DNA from: Rhodanobacter denitrificans
GTDB taxonomy: Bacteria; Pseudomonadota; Gammaproteobacteria; Xanthomonadales; Rhodanobacteraceae
Length of the DNA stretch: 64,000 bases
Assembly: GCA_003241385.1 (NCBI GenBank)
Contig: QFPO01000014.1
Coordinates: 88,733-152,732, forward strand
Direction: 5' to 3'
Every line of letters starts with the position of its first letter. Position 1 is the first letter of the stretch. This document shows, piece by piece, positions 50,530 through 61,445 of the stretch. Both the position numbers and the translations under genes were made by a program. The notes under the pieces are model-generated. The model saw nothing but the letters and a program-made list of their open reading frames with translations, was not told the DNA's origin and did no database searches.

Positions 50530-52320
50530 TCAGCCGCGCTTCTTGGGGATGTACAGGTCGGTGATCGTGCCTTCGTAGACCTCGGCGGCCAGACCGACCG
50601 ATTCGCTCAGCGTCGGATGCGGATGCACGGTCAGGCCGATGTCGGCCGCCTCGCAGCCCATCTCGATCGCCAGCGCGAGTTCGGCGATCAGATCGCCGGC
50701 GTTCGGCGCGACGATGCCGGCGCCGATCAGGCGGTGCGTGGCCTCGTCGAAGATCAGCTTCGTGAAGCCCTCGGTGCGGCCGATGCCGACCGCGCGCGCC
50801 GAGGCGACGTGCGGGAACTTGCCGATGCCGTAGGCGATGCCGGCCTTCCTGGCCTCGCCCTCGGTCATGCCGACCCAGGCGATCTCCGGGTCGGTGTAGG
50901 CCACGCTCGGGATCACACGTGCGACGAACTCGCTCTTCTGACCGGCCGCGACCTCGGCGGCGACCTTGCCCTCGTGCGTGGCCTTGTGCGCGAGCATCGG
51001 CTGGCCGACCAGATCGCCGATCGCGAAGATGTGCGGCACGTTGGTGCGCATCTGGCGGTCGACCGGAATGAAGCCGCGATCGGTCACGGTCACGCCGGCC
51101 TTGTCGGCGTCGATCCTGCCACCGTTCGGCGCGCGGCCGACCGCGACCAGGATGCGGTCGTAGGTCGTCGGCGCCGGTGCGCCCTCGCCTTCGAACGTCG
51201 CGGTCAGGCCCTGCTCGCCGGCGCTGATGCCGGTCACCTTGACCTTCAGATGGATGCCGCCGTAGCGCTTGGACAGGCGCTGCTGCAGCGGTTTGACGAG
51301 GTCGACGTCGGCGCCGGGCATCAGCTGGTCCATCAGCTCGACGACGGTGACCTCGCTGCCGAGCGCATCGTAGACGCAGGCCATCTCCAGGCCGATGATG
51401 CCGCCGCCGACGACCAGCAGCTTCTTCGGCACGTCGGCCAGGTCGAGTGCGTCGGTCGAGTCCATCATGCGCGGATCGTCCCACGGGAAGCCCGGCAGCT
51501 TCACGGCCTGCGACCCGGCCGCGATGATCGCCTTCTCGAAGCGCACCAGCTTCTTGCCGTCGGCGCCCTCGACCTCCAGCTCGTTCGGCGAGACGAAGCG
51601 GCCGGTGCCCTGCAGCACCGTGACCTTGCGCTGCTTGGCCATGCCGGACAGGCCCTTGACCATCTGGCCGACGGTCTTGTCCTTGTGACCTCGCAGCTTG
51701 TCGAGGTCGATCTTCGGCGTGCCGAAATCCAGGCCGATGTCGGCCGCGTGCGCGGCTTCCTCGATCACGCGCGCGGCGTGCAGCAGCGCCTTGGACGGAA
51801 TGCAGCCGACGTTGAGGCAGACGCCGCCGAGCGAGGCGTAGCGCTCGACCAGGACGGTGTCCTGGCCGAGATCGGCGGCGCGGAACGCGGCGGTGTAGCC
51901 GCCGGGGCCCGAGCCGAGCACGAGGACCTGACAGCTCACGTCGGGCGTGCGCCCGCTCGCGGCGGCGGTCGCCGGTGCCGCCACGGCGGGCGCGGCAGCG
52001 GCCGGTGCGGGCGCCTTCGCGGCCGCGGCCGGCGCCGCCTTCGGCGCTGCGGCGGCCGGTTTCGCCGCGGTGTCCGCGCCGGCTTCCTCGACGATCGCGA
52101 CGATACTGCCCTCGCTGACCGTGTCGCCGACCTTCACGCGCAGCTCCTTGACGACGCCGCCCGCGCTGGCCGGTACCTCCATCGTCGCCTTGTCCGACTC
52201 CAGCGTGACCAGGCCCTGGTCCTTCTTGACCGTATCGCCGACCTGCACCAGCAGTTCGATGACCGGGATGTCGCTGTAGTTGCCGATGTCGGGGACTTTG
52301 ATTTCGCGGGTCGTGGCCAT
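50530..52320 (-). CDS. lpdA: dihydrolipoyl dehydrogenase with N-terminal lipoyl domain
   Basis: E3 of pyruvate dehydrogenase: reoxidises dihydrolipoamide with FAD and NAD. The 596 residues begin with a lipoyl domain (1-80, D-K-A-T lysine site about 43-46), an alanine/proline linker (about 82-125), then the flavoprotein: G-S-G-P-G-G-Y (FAD), G-G-V-C-L-N-V-G-C-I-P-S-K (redox disulfide, about 168-180), G-G-G-I-I-G-L-E (NAD) and H-P-H-P-T (catalytic His-Glu, about 565). Fusion of E3 to a lipoyl domain is known in several gammaproteobacteria. Lies downstream of aceF but is separated from it by two secreted-protein genes. Confidence 0.96.
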   Translation of the reverse strand: MATTREIKVPDIGNYSDIPVIELLVQVGDTVKKDQGLVTLESDKATMEVPASAGGVVKELRVKVGDTVSEGSIVAIVEEAGADTAAKPAAAAPKAAPAAAAKAPAPAAAAPAVAAPATAAASGRTPDVSCQVLVLGSGPGGYTAAFRAADLGQDTVLVERYASLGGVCLNVGCIPSKALLHAARVIEEAAHAADIGLDFGTPKIDLDKLRGHKDKTVGQMVKGLSGMAKQRKVTVLQGTGRFVSPNELEVEGADGKKLVRFEKAIIAAGSQAVKLPGFPWDDPRMMDSTDALDLADVPKKLLVVGGGIIGLEMACVYDALGSEVTVVELMDQLMPGADVDLVKPLQQRLSKRYGGIHLKVKVTGISAGEQGLTATFEGEGAPAPTTYDRILVAVGRAPNGGRIDADKAGVTVTDRGFIPVDRQMRTNVPHIFAIGDLVGQPMLAHKATHEGKVAAEVAAGQKSEFVARVIPSVAYTDPEIAWVGMTEGEARKAGIAYGIGKFPHVASARAVGIGRTEGFTKLIFDEATHRLIGAGIVAPNAGDLIAELALAIEMGCEAADIGLTVHPHPTLSESVGLAAEVYEGTITDLYIPKKRG

Positions 52321-52365
52321 GTCGGGAATCGTCGGAGTAAGGAAGGGAGGAAGCGCGGCGCCGGG

Positions 52366-53637
52366 TCAGCGCTGCGGATCGGGCTGGCAGGTCAGCACCG
52401 CCAGGCCCGAGGCCGGACCGGAGCCGGCGACGCCGGCGGCGCCGACCTCGCTGAAGCTGCCGGCGATCGCGAGCCGGCCGTCCGGCAGCGTCATCGCCTT
52501 GTTCGGGTTGTCGCCGGTGCCGCCGGCCACCTCGACCCAGTCGCCGTCCTGGAGCTTGGCCAAGCGCCGCACCGGCGTGCCCTGCGTGTCGGCCGTGAAC
52601 GTGCCGACCGCGTACAGCGCCGGACCGCTGCCGTCGTCGTAGACCTCGAAGTCGCGGACCTCGCTCGGCATCGGGAAGCCGTGGCCGACCGCCGACAGCG
52701 TGGTGCCGTCCCAGCGCGCGACCGCGAACATCGGCACGTTGCCGGTCGCCGAGGCGTCGAAGCGACCGCCGATGTAGAGCGCGTCCTGGAACACGGCCAG
52801 CGCCTGCACCTGCGAGATGTTGCTGGTCGCGCGCTTGACGCCGCCGCCGACCGAGAAGAAGCCGCTGCCGTCGAAGCCCATGACGTTCTTGGACTCGACC
52901 ACGATCTCGCCGCCGCTGCCATCGGGCAGGCGGATGCGGTCGAATCGGCCGCCGACGTAGAGGTCGCCGCGGTACTCGACCATCGTCATGATGATCGGCG
53001 CGACCAGGCCCTCGAAGCCGGCGCTGTGCGTCTCCCAGGTGCTGCCGTCCCACAAGGCGAGCAGCGGAAACTGCGGAATGCCGGTGGTGCCGCCGATCGC
53101 CAGACGGCCCTTGTAGACCAGACCGGACCAGCCGAACGTCAGGCCGGGGAACTCGGCGCCGGCCAGCGCGCCGGCGGTGGTGCCGTCCCAGCTGAACACG
53201 ACGTTGGTATTGGGCACCTCGGCGCCGCCGAAGCTGATGCCGTTCTGGCTGCCGACGACGTAGAGCTTCTCGCCGTCGCCCGGATCGAACGACACGAAAT
53301 CGGTCACGAAGCCGTCGCTGAGGCTGGTCGTGCCGAGCGCGTGTGTGGTGCCGGCGGCCAGATCGATGCGCGCCACGCCGTTGCTGACGCCGTTGAACGA
53401 CGAACCGGCCGAGCCGCCGGCGTAGGCGTCGGCGCCCCAGCGGCCGATGCCGTTGAGCGAACCGCCCGGCGTGCCGAGCGCAGTGTCCCAGCCGCAGGTC
53501 ACCTGCGGCGGCGGATCGAAGCCGTCGGCGAAGATCGGATCGTTCTCGTCGCCGGCCCGCGCGGCCGTGGCCAGCAGCGCGACCGCGCCGAACAGGACGC
53601 AGGAAACGGAAACCGTCATCGGATGAAGCCTCTTCAT
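52366..53637 (-). CDS. secreted beta-propeller-like protein with DGF motif at N-terminus
   Basis: A 423-residue exported protein. Signal peptide 1-28 (ending A-R-A-G), immediately followed by D-P-I-F-A-D-G-F-D-P-P-P, a near copy of the tail motif found at the C-terminus of three other secreted proteins in the window. The rest is repeats of about 45-55 residues with G-G-x-F-(D/S) and L-Y-V-(G/V)-G patterns, like delta-60/kelch-type beta-propellers. No catalytic residues are apparent. AGGAG precedes the ATG. It sits between lpdA (45 bases) and the FG-GAP gene (85 bases) in the pyruvate-dehydrogenase operon. Confidence 0.75.
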   Translation of the reverse strand: MKRLHPMTVSVSCVLFGAVALLATAARAGDENDPIFADGFDPPPQVTCGWDTALGTPGGSLNGIGRWGADAYAGGSAGSSFNGVSNGVARIDLAAGTTHALGTTSLSDGFVTDFVSFDPGDGEKLYVVGSQNGISFGGAEVPNTNVVFSWDGTTAGALAGAEFPGLTFGWSGLVYKGRLAIGGTTGIPQFPLLALWDGSTWETHSAGFEGLVAPIIMTMVEYRGDLYVGGRFDRIRLPDGSGGEIVVESKNVMGFDGSGFFSVGGGVKRATSNISQVQALAVFQDALYIGGRFDASATGNVPMFAVARWDGTTLSAVGHGFPMPSEVRDFEVYDDGSGPALYAVGTFTADTQGTPVRRLAKLQDGDWVEVAGGTGDNPNKAMTLPDGRLAIAGSFSEVGAAGVAGSGPASGLAVLTCQPDPQR

Positions 53638-53722
53638 GCTGCACTCCTAAGTCGTGTGGATCGAGCGGGTCAGCGGAACGGCCGTCCTGGCGGTGGAAAC
53701 GGTGATGATGCCGGCGGACGCG

Positions 53723-55129
53723 TCAGCGCAGGCCCTCCGGCTCGAACCCGTCGACGAAGAGGCGGTCCTCGACGCTCAGGCGATTCAGGAAGACGACGAC
53801 CGAGGGCTGGCCCGAATAGCCGATCGCCAGGTCGATCCGGCCGTCGCCGTCGACGTCGGCCGCGGTCAGCGCGGTGCCCGAGGCGGCGGCGTCGTAGCTC
53901 CAGTCCGGCATCGTGGCCGGCAGGCCGGGCCGGTTCCGGTACAGATCGGCGCGGCCGGTCGAGAAGTCGATCTCGACGATGTCGGGCAGGCCGTCGCCGT
54001 CGATGTCGACGACCAGCAGATCCTGGTGGCTCGAGTCGCGGCCGGACGTCCAGGCGTCGGTGAAGCCGCCGGCGCCGTCGTTGAGGAACACGTGCAGGCG
54101 GTCGTCCAGGCCGATCACGACGTCCGGATCGCCGTCGCCGTCCATGTCGGCGAACGCGATGCCGCGATCGCCCTGCCCGCTGCCGAACGTCAGCGCCGGC
54201 GTCGGTGCCGGCAGCATGCCGGCGTTGACGTGCACGCCGCTGGTGAAACCGACCCACTTGGCCAGGCCGATCTCGGGCCGGCCGTCGCCGTCCAGATCGC
54301 CGGCGGCGACGCTGTTCTGGATCGAGGCCTCGGCCGACTGCCAGACCGGTGTCGTGGTCAGCTGGCCGTCGTCGTTGCGGAACAGATAGGCCGGGCGGTG
54401 CACGTCGGGCGAGCTGCGGCCCTGGTTCGCAGTGACCAGGTCCAGATCGCCGTCGCCGTCGATGTCGACCAGCTTCATGCCGACCGCCCAGGCCGGCTGT
54501 GCGCTCTGCCAGCCCGGCGTCGTCGCCAGGCCCGTCGCGCTGCCGAAGTAGATCGAATTGGGCGCGTATGCGCTGCCGCCGTTGGCGACGACCAGATCGT
54601 TGTGGCCGTCGCCGTCGATGTCGGCGATCGCGGCGTCGCCGGAGTGGACCTGGTCGGCCGAGATCCAGCCGGCCTCGGCCGCCAGGCCCGTGCCGTCGTT
54701 GAAGTAGACGAAGTTGCGCCAATCCTCGTACGGCGGAAAGCTCGAGGACTGGTAGCACACGGCCGCCAGATCGGGCCGGCCGTCGCCGTTCAGATCGCCG
54801 AAGGCGAGCCCGCCGACCTGGATGCGCAGCGTGTTCTGCCAGTCCGGCGCGGCGTCGAACGGCTGCTCGACGTCACCGCGGGATGCGGTGGCTGCAGCGG
54901 CGATCGCCGCATCGGGATAGGCGATCGTGCGTCCGTCCGGGCCGATCTCGACCGACAGTGCACCGGCCGGACCGCCCTGGAGCGAACGCGCTTCGCTCGC
55001 AGCGACGGCGAGCGCGCCGCGTGGTGGCATGACCGACGCGGCCGCGGCCGGACCCGGCGCGATCGCGCTCAGCAGCGCCGCGACCGTGGCGACCGCGATG
55101 CCGTGCAGCGGAACGGAGCGGGCCGACAT
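53723..55129 (-). CDS. secreted FG-GAP/VCBS repeat protein with DGFE tail
   Basis: A 468-residue exported protein: signal peptide 1-30, a short linker, then seven FG-GAP/VCBS propeller repeats, each with a calcium-binding D-x-(N/D)-G-D-G-x-x-D motif (for example D-L-N-G-D-G-R-P-D, D-I-D-G-D-G-H-N-D, D-M-D-G-D-G-D-P-D). The C-terminus ends S-V-E-D-R-L-F-V-D-G-F-E-P-E-G-L-R. It begins nine bases after the aceF stop with a purine-rich site in the gap, so it is coupled to aceF. A surface adhesin or structural function is likely; why it is in this operon is unknown. Confidence 0.85.
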   Translation of the reverse strand: MSARSVPLHGIAVATVAALLSAIAPGPAAAASVMPPRGALAVAASEARSLQGGPAGALSVEIGPDGRTIAYPDAAIAAAATASRGDVEQPFDAAPDWQNTLRIQVGGLAFGDLNGDGRPDLAAVCYQSSSFPPYEDWRNFVYFNDGTGLAAEAGWISADQVHSGDAAIADIDGDGHNDLVVANGGSAYAPNSIYFGSATGLATTPGWQSAQPAWAVGMKLVDIDGDGDLDLVTANQGRSSPDVHRPAYLFRNDDGQLTTTPVWQSAEASIQNSVAAGDLDGDGRPEIGLAKWVGFTSGVHVNAGMLPAPTPALTFGSGQGDRGIAFADMDGDGDPDVVIGLDDRLHVFLNDGAGGFTDAWTSGRDSSHQDLLVVDIDGDGLPDIVEIDFSTGRADLYRNRPGLPATMPDWSYDAAASGTALTAADVDGDGRIDLAIGYSGQPSVVVFLNRLSVEDRLFVDGFEPEGLR

Positions 55130-55138
55130 GGCGGCGCC

Positions 55139-56548
55139 TCAGAGCAGCACCCGCCGCATGTCCGCCAGCACCTGGCCGAGATACGTCGTGAAGCGCGCTG
55201 CCGAAGCGCCGTCGATGACGCGGTGGTCGTAGCTCAGCGACAGCGGCAGCATCAGGCGCGGCTCGAAGTCCTTGCCGTTCCACACCGGCAGCGTCTGGCT
55301 CTTGGAGACGCCGAGGATCGCCACCTCCGGCGCGTTGATGATCGGCGTGAACGCCGTGCCGCCGATGCCGCCGAGGCTCGAGATCGAGAAGCAGCCGCCG
55401 GACATGTCGGCCGGCCCCAGCTTGCCGTCGCGTGCCTTCTTGGCGAGTGCGCCGGTCTCGGTCGCGATCTCGAGCACGCCCTTGCGGTCGGCGTCGCGCA
55501 GCACCGGCACGACCAGGCCATTCGGCGTGTCGGCAGCGAAGCCGATATGGAAATACTGCTTGAGGATCAGCGTGTCGCCGCCCGGATCGAGCGAGGCGTT
55601 GAACTCGGGAAACTTCTTGAGCGCCGCGACCACCGCCTTGATCAGGAACGCCAGCATCGTCAGCTTGATGCCGGCCTTCTCGTTCTCCTTGTTCAGCGCG
55701 ACGCGCAGTGCTTCCAGATCGGTCACGTCGGCGTGATCGTGCTGCGTGACGTGCGGAATCATCGCCCAGTTGCGCGCCAGGTTCGCGCCCGAGATCTTCT
55801 TGATCTTCGACAGCGGCTGCTGCTCGATCGGGCCGAACTTCGAGAAATCGATCTGCGGCCACGGCAGCAGCTGCAGGCCGCCGCCGGTCGCGGGCGCCGC
55901 GGCCGTGCCGCCGCCGGCGAGCGCCTTCTTGACGTAGGCCTGCACGTCCTCGCGGACGATGCGGCCGCTGCGCGCGCTGCCGCTTACCTTGCGCAGATCG
56001 ACGCCGAGCTCGCGCGCGAACAGGCGCACCGCCGGGCTCGCGTGCGGCACCTTCTCCGGCAGCACGGTGTCGGCACCGAACGCGACCGGCGGCGTGCGCG
56101 GGCCGGACGCCTCCGGATCGAGATCGGGCGCGACCGCGGCAGTCTGCAGCTCGCTGAGCGCGGCCGGCCGGCTCGTGTCGACGACGGTCTTGCCGGACGG
56201 TTCGGCCAGCTTGGCGGCCGCGGCCGGAGCCGGTTCGGCGGCCTTGGCGGGCTCGGCCGCCTTCGCCGGCGCGGCGGCCGCCGCGGGCTTGGCATCGGCC
56301 GCCGGCGCGTCGCCGGCCTCGAGGATCGCGACGATCGAGCCCTCGCTGACCGTGTCGCCGATCTTCACGCGCAGTTCCTTGACGACGCCGTCGGCCGAGG
56401 ACGGCACCTCCATCGTCGCCTTGTCCGATTCGAGCGTGACCAGGCCCTGATCCTTGCGCACGCTGTCGCCCGGCTTGACCAGCAGCTCGATGACGGGAAT
56501 GTCGGTGTAGTTGCCGATGTCGGGGACTTTGACTTCTTGGCTGGCCAT
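55139..56548 (-). CDS. aceF: pyruvate dehydrogenase E2, dihydrolipoyl acetyltransferase
   Basis: Transfers acetyl groups from lipoamide to CoA in the pyruvate dehydrogenase complex. The 469 residues have one lipoyl domain (1-78, with E-S-D-K-A-T), an alanine-rich linker, the E1/E3-binding domain (about 165-205, A-S-P-A-V-R-L-F-A-R-E-L-G-V-D) and the catalytic domain (about 240-469, D-H-R-V-I-D-G-A near residue 440). E. coli AceF has three lipoyl domains; one is common in other groups. aceE is not next to it in this window. Its promoter lies in the 305 bases shared with the ABC gene. Confidence 0.96.
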   Translation of the reverse strand: MASQEVKVPDIGNYTDIPVIELLVKPGDSVRKDQGLVTLESDKATMEVPSSADGVVKELRVKIGDTVSEGSIVAILEAGDAPAADAKPAAAAAPAKAAEPAKAAEPAPAAAAKLAEPSGKTVVDTSRPAALSELQTAAVAPDLDPEASGPRTPPVAFGADTVLPEKVPHASPAVRLFARELGVDLRKVSGSARSGRIVREDVQAYVKKALAGGGTAAAPATGGGLQLLPWPQIDFSKFGPIEQQPLSKIKKISGANLARNWAMIPHVTQHDHADVTDLEALRVALNKENEKAGIKLTMLAFLIKAVVAALKKFPEFNASLDPGGDTLILKQYFHIGFAADTPNGLVVPVLRDADRKGVLEIATETGALAKKARDGKLGPADMSGGCFSISSLGGIGGTAFTPIINAPEVAILGVSKSQTLPVWNGKDFEPRLMLPLSLSYDHRVIDGASAARFTTYLGQVLADMRRVLL

Positions 56549-56853
56549 CAAGCTGCTCCGGATGATCGCCGACACGGGCCCGCTCGGCGTTGCAATCGGG
56601 CTATTGTGGCGCCGAAGCGCGATCCCGCCAACCGCGATCGGCGGCCGGCCGCGCCGGGCCGCGCGATTCGACGCCGCGTGCGGCCCGATCACCTGCGACG
56701 TGAGCCCTTCGCAGCGGCGCATCCGCGCGCAACCGCCGCGCTGGACGGCGCACAGGAGAAGTCCAGTCGATCCGTCCCGGCCATGACGTCCGGCCCCTGC
56801 CGATGCACGGCCGAGCCGCTATCGTCGCCGTGCCACCCATGGAGACCTTCGTC
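56549..56853. other. divergent intergenic region, aceF / ABC transporter
   Basis: 305 bases. It contains a candidate aceF promoter (56603-56631) and nothing clear for the ABC gene apart from its ribosome site. Frames across it are shadows. Confidence 0.45.
56603..56631 (-). promoter_or_regulatory. candidate promoter of aceF operon
   Basis: Minus strand: TTGGCG (56631-56626), 17 bases, CACAAT (56608-56603), giving a leader of about 47 bases to the ATG at 56548. Confidence 0.35.
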
Positions 56854-57744
<891 letters not shown>

Positions 57745-57754
57745 GGACGCCCCG

Positions 57755-60700
57755 ATGCTCGGACATCTCCTGCGTTTCGAACGCCGCCTGCTGCTCGGCA
57801 GCGGCCTGTTCTGGATCGTCGCCCTGGTCTACGGGGCGATCGGCTTCGGCTCGATGGCCTCGGACAACGTCAGCTTCGGCGGCGGCGTCGGCAACGTGCT
57901 GCGCAACGCGCCGGCCGTCGTCGTCACCCTGCTCGGCGCGTTCAGCGTGATCAGCGTGCTGCTGGCGACGATCTTCGTCGGCGGCATCGCGCTGCGCGAC
58001 TTCGAGCAGCGCACGGCCGAGCTGTTCTTCGTCACGCCGATGAAGAAGCGCGACTATCTGCTCGGCCGCTTCGGCGGCGGCCTGCTCGCGGCGATCGGCA
58101 TCATGCTGATGCTCGCGCTCGGCCTGTGGGTCGGCTCGATGATGCCGTGGCTCGACGCGACGCGGCTGGGTCCGACGCCGTGGGGCGCGTATCTGTGGTC
58201 GTTCGTCGTGCTGGTGATCCCGAACCTGCTGTTCGTCTCGGCGCTGATGTTCCTGCTGGCGACGGCGACGCGCTCGATGCTCTACACCTACCTCGGCGCG
58301 ATCGCGTTCTTCGTGCTGTGGCAGATGTCGGACTTCCTGACGCGCGATCTCGACTCGCGCTGGATCGCCGCCCTGGTCGACCCGTCCGGCAGCAATGCGA
58401 TCTACGACCACATGCGCTACTGGTCCAGCGCCGAGCTCAACTCGCGCCTGCCCGAGCTGACCGGCCTGCTGCTGGCCAACCGTGCGCTCTGGCTCGGCGT
58501 CACCGCGCTGCTGCTGATCGCCGCGTTCGCGCTGTTCCGCGCCGACCGCGAGGGCCTGGTGCTGCGCCGGCGCAAGCAGGCCGAGGCCGCCGCGCCGGTC
58601 GCGCCCGCCGCCGCGCGCGCGCCGCTGGTGCCGGTCGCGCTGCGCACCGACCGCGGCGCGCAGTGGAAGCAGTACCTGCATCAGACCGCGTTCGACCTGC
58701 GCGGCGCGGTGACCGGCGCGCCGTTCATCGTGATGCTGCTGCTTAGTCTGCTGCTGACCTTCAGCGTGCTCAAGTTCAGCGGCGTGATGTACGGCACCGA
58801 GCTCTACCCGGTCACGCGGCAGATGCTCTCGACGCTGAGCGGCAGCCTCAACCTGTTCCTGATCATCGTCGTCACGTTCTATGCCGGCGAGCTGATCTGG
58901 CGCGAACGCTCGATGCGCGTCTCCGAAGCGACCGACGCGTTCCCGGCGCCGAACTGGGTGCCGCTGGCCGGCAAGCTGACGGCCCTGTTCGGCCTGATCG
59001 TCGTGATGTTCGCCGCCGGCGTGCTGTTCACGATCGGCTACCAGCTCGCCGGCGGCTACACCGCGATCGAGCCGATGCTCTACCTCAAGGGCCTGGCGCT
59101 GGAGATCGTGCCGTTCGTGCTGATGGCGGTGCTGGCGGTGTTCCTGCAGGTCGTCAGCGGCAACAAGTTCGTCGGCTATCTGCTGATGATCGTCTACCTC
59201 GTCAGCCGCTTCGCGATGTCGATGTACGACTTCGACCATCTGCTCTACCGCTACGGCAGCGCCTCGCGCACGCCGTACTCGGACATGAACGGCTACGGCC
59301 ATTTCATCGGCCCGCATCTGTGGTTCCGCGCGTACTGGGCCGCGTTCGCGATCGCGCTGCTGGCGCTGGCGGCGGCGTTCTGGCCACGCGGCACGTCGCT
59401 GGCATTCCGCGATCGCCTGCGCCAGGCGCGCGCGCGGCTGCGCCGCGGACCGGGCCGTCTCGTACTGGCCGGCAGCCTGGCCGCGTTCGTCGCGCTCGGC
59501 GGCTGGATCTTCTACAACACCAACGTGCTGAACCGCTACGTGCCCGGCGATCTGGCCAAGGAGCGCAGCGCCGAGTACGAGAAGACCTACCGTCCGTTCA
59601 AGGATCTGCCCAAGCCGCGCATCACCGCGATCCGCGCCGACGTCGACATCGATCCGGCCGAGCGCACCGTCGCGATCCGCGGCCACTACCGCCTCGTCAA
59701 CGAGACCGCCGCACCGATCGCCGAGCTGCACGTGGCGATCGATCCGAGCGTCGAGGTCGACCGGCTCGAGTTCGCGCCGCACAGCGTCGTCAAGACCGAC
59801 GACGTGCACGGCTACACGATCTACCGGTTCGACACGCCGATGGCGCCGGGCGCGACGATGGACTTCGCGTTCGATCTGCGCTTCGAGCCGCATGGCTTCC
59901 CGCTCGACGGCGGCGATACGCAGGTGGTCTACAACGGCACGTTCTTCAACAACATGGCGCTGCCGCAGTTCGGCTACAGCGAAGGACGCCAGCTGACCGA
60001 CCGCAACGACCGCCGCAAGTACGGTCTGCCGGACCTGCCGCGCATGCCGAAGATCGACGACGAGGCCGCCCGTGCGAACACCTACATCAGCGACAGCGCC
60101 GACTGGGTCGACTTCGAGACGATCGTGTCGACCGCGCCGGACCAGATCGCGCTCGCGCCGGGCTATCTGCAGCGCGAATGGACCGAGAACGGCCGCCGCT
60201 ACTTCCACTACAAGTCCGAGGCCAAGCTGCTGCCGTTCTTCTCGTGGCTGTCGGCACGCTGGGAGGTCAGGCGCGACCGCTGGAACGACGTCCCGATCGA
60301 GGTCTACTACGACGCCAAGCACCCCTACAACGTCGACCGCATGATCGAGTCGACGAAGAAGTCGCTCGACTACTTCACGCGCAACTTCTCGCCGTACCAG
60401 TTCCGGCAGTTCCGGATCCTCGAGTTCCCGGGCTATTCGAGCTTCGCGCAGGCGTTCGCCGGCACGATCCCGTACTCCGAGTCGATCGGCTTCATCGCCG
60501 ACCTGCGCGACCAGGACGCCATCGACTACGTGTTCTACGTGACCGCGCACGAGGCCGCGCACCAGTGGTGGGCGCACCAGGTGATCGGCGCCAACGTGCA
60601 GGGCGCCACGATGCTGTCCGAGTCGCTCGCGCAGTACTCGGCACTGATGGTCATGGAGCACGAGTACGGCCCGCAGAAGATGCGCAAGTTCCTCAAGTAC

Positions 60701-61336
60701 GAGCTCGACCGTTATCTGATGAGCCGCGCGACCGAACGCGTCGAGGAGCTGCCGCTGGCGCTCAACGAGAATCAGGACTACATCCACTACCGCAAGGGCT
60801 CGGTGGTGTTCTACGCGCTGCGCGACATGATCGGCGAGGACACGCTCAATGCGGTGCTGGCGCGTTTCCTCAAGGACAAGGGCTTTCAGCAGCCGCCGTA
60901 CACGACGACGCGTGAGTTCCTGACGTATCTGCGCGAGGGCACCGATCCGAAGTACCACCGGTTCATCGAGGACCTGTTCGAGAAGATCACGTTCTGGGAC
61001 AACCGCGCGGTCGAGGCCAATGCCGTCAAGCGCGAGGACGGCAAGTACGTGGTCACGCTGAAGCTGCGCTCGGCGATGCTGCAGACCGACGGCAAGGGCG
61101 CCGAGACCGAGGCCCCGCTCGACGAATGGGTCGACATCGGCGTGTTCGCGCGCCCGCCCGGCGGCAAGGAGTCCGACGAGCGCGTGCTGTACCTGCAGAA
61201 GCACCACGTGACCGAGCAGGACACGACGCTGGAGCTCATCGTCGACGAGGCGCCGTACGAGGCCGGCATCGACCCGTACAACAAGCTGGTCGACCGCAGC
61301 TCCGAGGACAATCGCAAGCGCGTCACGCTGAAGTGA
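57755..61336 (+). CDS. ABC-2 permease fused to M1 family aminopeptidase
   Basis: A 1193-residue two-part protein. Residues about 1-560 contain two ABC-2 permease blocks with some 12-13 helices (separated by a cytoplasmic linker about 275-310). A further helix at about 570-590 leads to an extracytoplasmic M1 metallopeptidase (about 620-1130) with zinc motif H-E-A-A-H (about 931-935) and the downstream glutamate in L-S-E-S-L-A-Q. Nineteen residues separate them, one more than the classical 18. The M1 core residues are present, so peptide cleavage on the periplasmic side is likely, coupled in some way to the transporter. The ATPase is encoded just upstream. Confidence 0.9.
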   Translation: MLGHLLRFERRLLLGSGLFWIVALVYGAIGFGSMASDNVSFGGGVGNVLRNAPAVVVTLLGAFSVISVLLATIFVGGIALRDFEQRTAELFFVTPMKKRDYLLGRFGGGLLAAIGIMLMLALGLWVGSMMPWLDATRLGPTPWGAYLWSFVVLVIPNLLFVSALMFLLATATRSMLYTYLGAIAFFVLWQMSDFLTRDLDSRWIAALVDPSGSNAIYDHMRYWSSAELNSRLPELTGLLLANRALWLGVTALLLIAAFALFRADREGLVLRRRKQAEAAAPVAPAAARAPLVPVALRTDRGAQWKQYLHQTAFDLRGAVTGAPFIVMLLLSLLLTFSVLKFSGVMYGTELYPVTRQMLSTLSGSLNLFLIIVVTFYAGELIWRERSMRVSEATDAFPAPNWVPLAGKLTALFGLIVVMFAAGVLFTIGYQLAGGYTAIEPMLYLKGLALEIVPFVLMAVLAVFLQVVSGNKFVGYLLMIVYLVSRFAMSMYDFDHLLYRYGSASRTPYSDMNGYGHFIGPHLWFRAYWAAFAIALLALAAAFWPRGTSLAFRDRLRQARARLRRGPGRLVLAGSLAAFVALGGWIFYNTNVLNRYVPGDLAKERSAEYEKTYRPFKDLPKPRITAIRADVDIDPAERTVAIRGHYRLVNETAAPIAELHVAIDPSVEVDRLEFAPHSVVKTDDVHGYTIYRFDTPMAPGATMDFAFDLRFEPHGFPLDGGDTQVVYNGTFFNNMALPQFGYSEGRQLTDRNDRRKYGLPDLPRMPKIDDEAARANTYISDSADWVDFETIVSTAPDQIALAPGYLQREWTENGRRYFHYKSEAKLLPFFSWLSARWEVRRDRWNDVPIEVYYDAKHPYNVDRMIESTKKSLDYFTRNFSPYQFRQFRILEFPGYSSFAQAFAGTIPYSESIGFIADLRDQDAIDYVFYVTAHEAAHQWWAHQVIGANVQGATMLSESLAQYSALMVMEHEYGPQKMRKFLKYELDRYLMSRATERVEELPLALNENQDYIHYRKGSVVFYALRDMIGEDTLNAVLARFLKDKGFQQPPYTTTREFLTYLREGTDPKYHRFIEDLFEKITFWDNRAVEANAVKREDGKYVVTLKLRSAMLQTDGKGAETEAPLDEWVDIGVFARPPGGKESDERVLYLQKHHVTEQDTTLELIVDEAPYEAGIDPYNKLVDRSSEDNRKRVTLK

Positions 61337-61345
61337 CCGGTCCCA

Positions 61346-61373
61346 GCCGCGGCGGCTGAATCGCCGCCGCGGC
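61346..61373 (+). terminator. GC-rich hairpin after the permease-peptidase gene
   Basis: Perfect 11-base stem GCCGCGGCGGC / GCCGCCGCGGC with a 6-base loop, ten bases after the stop. No T run. Confidence 0.45.
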
Positions 61374-61445
61374 AGCACCGTGACCGACATTCCCCCGCAA
61401 CCGGCGGTCGGCTAGGATGCGCGCATCCCCGCCGCGATACCGCCC

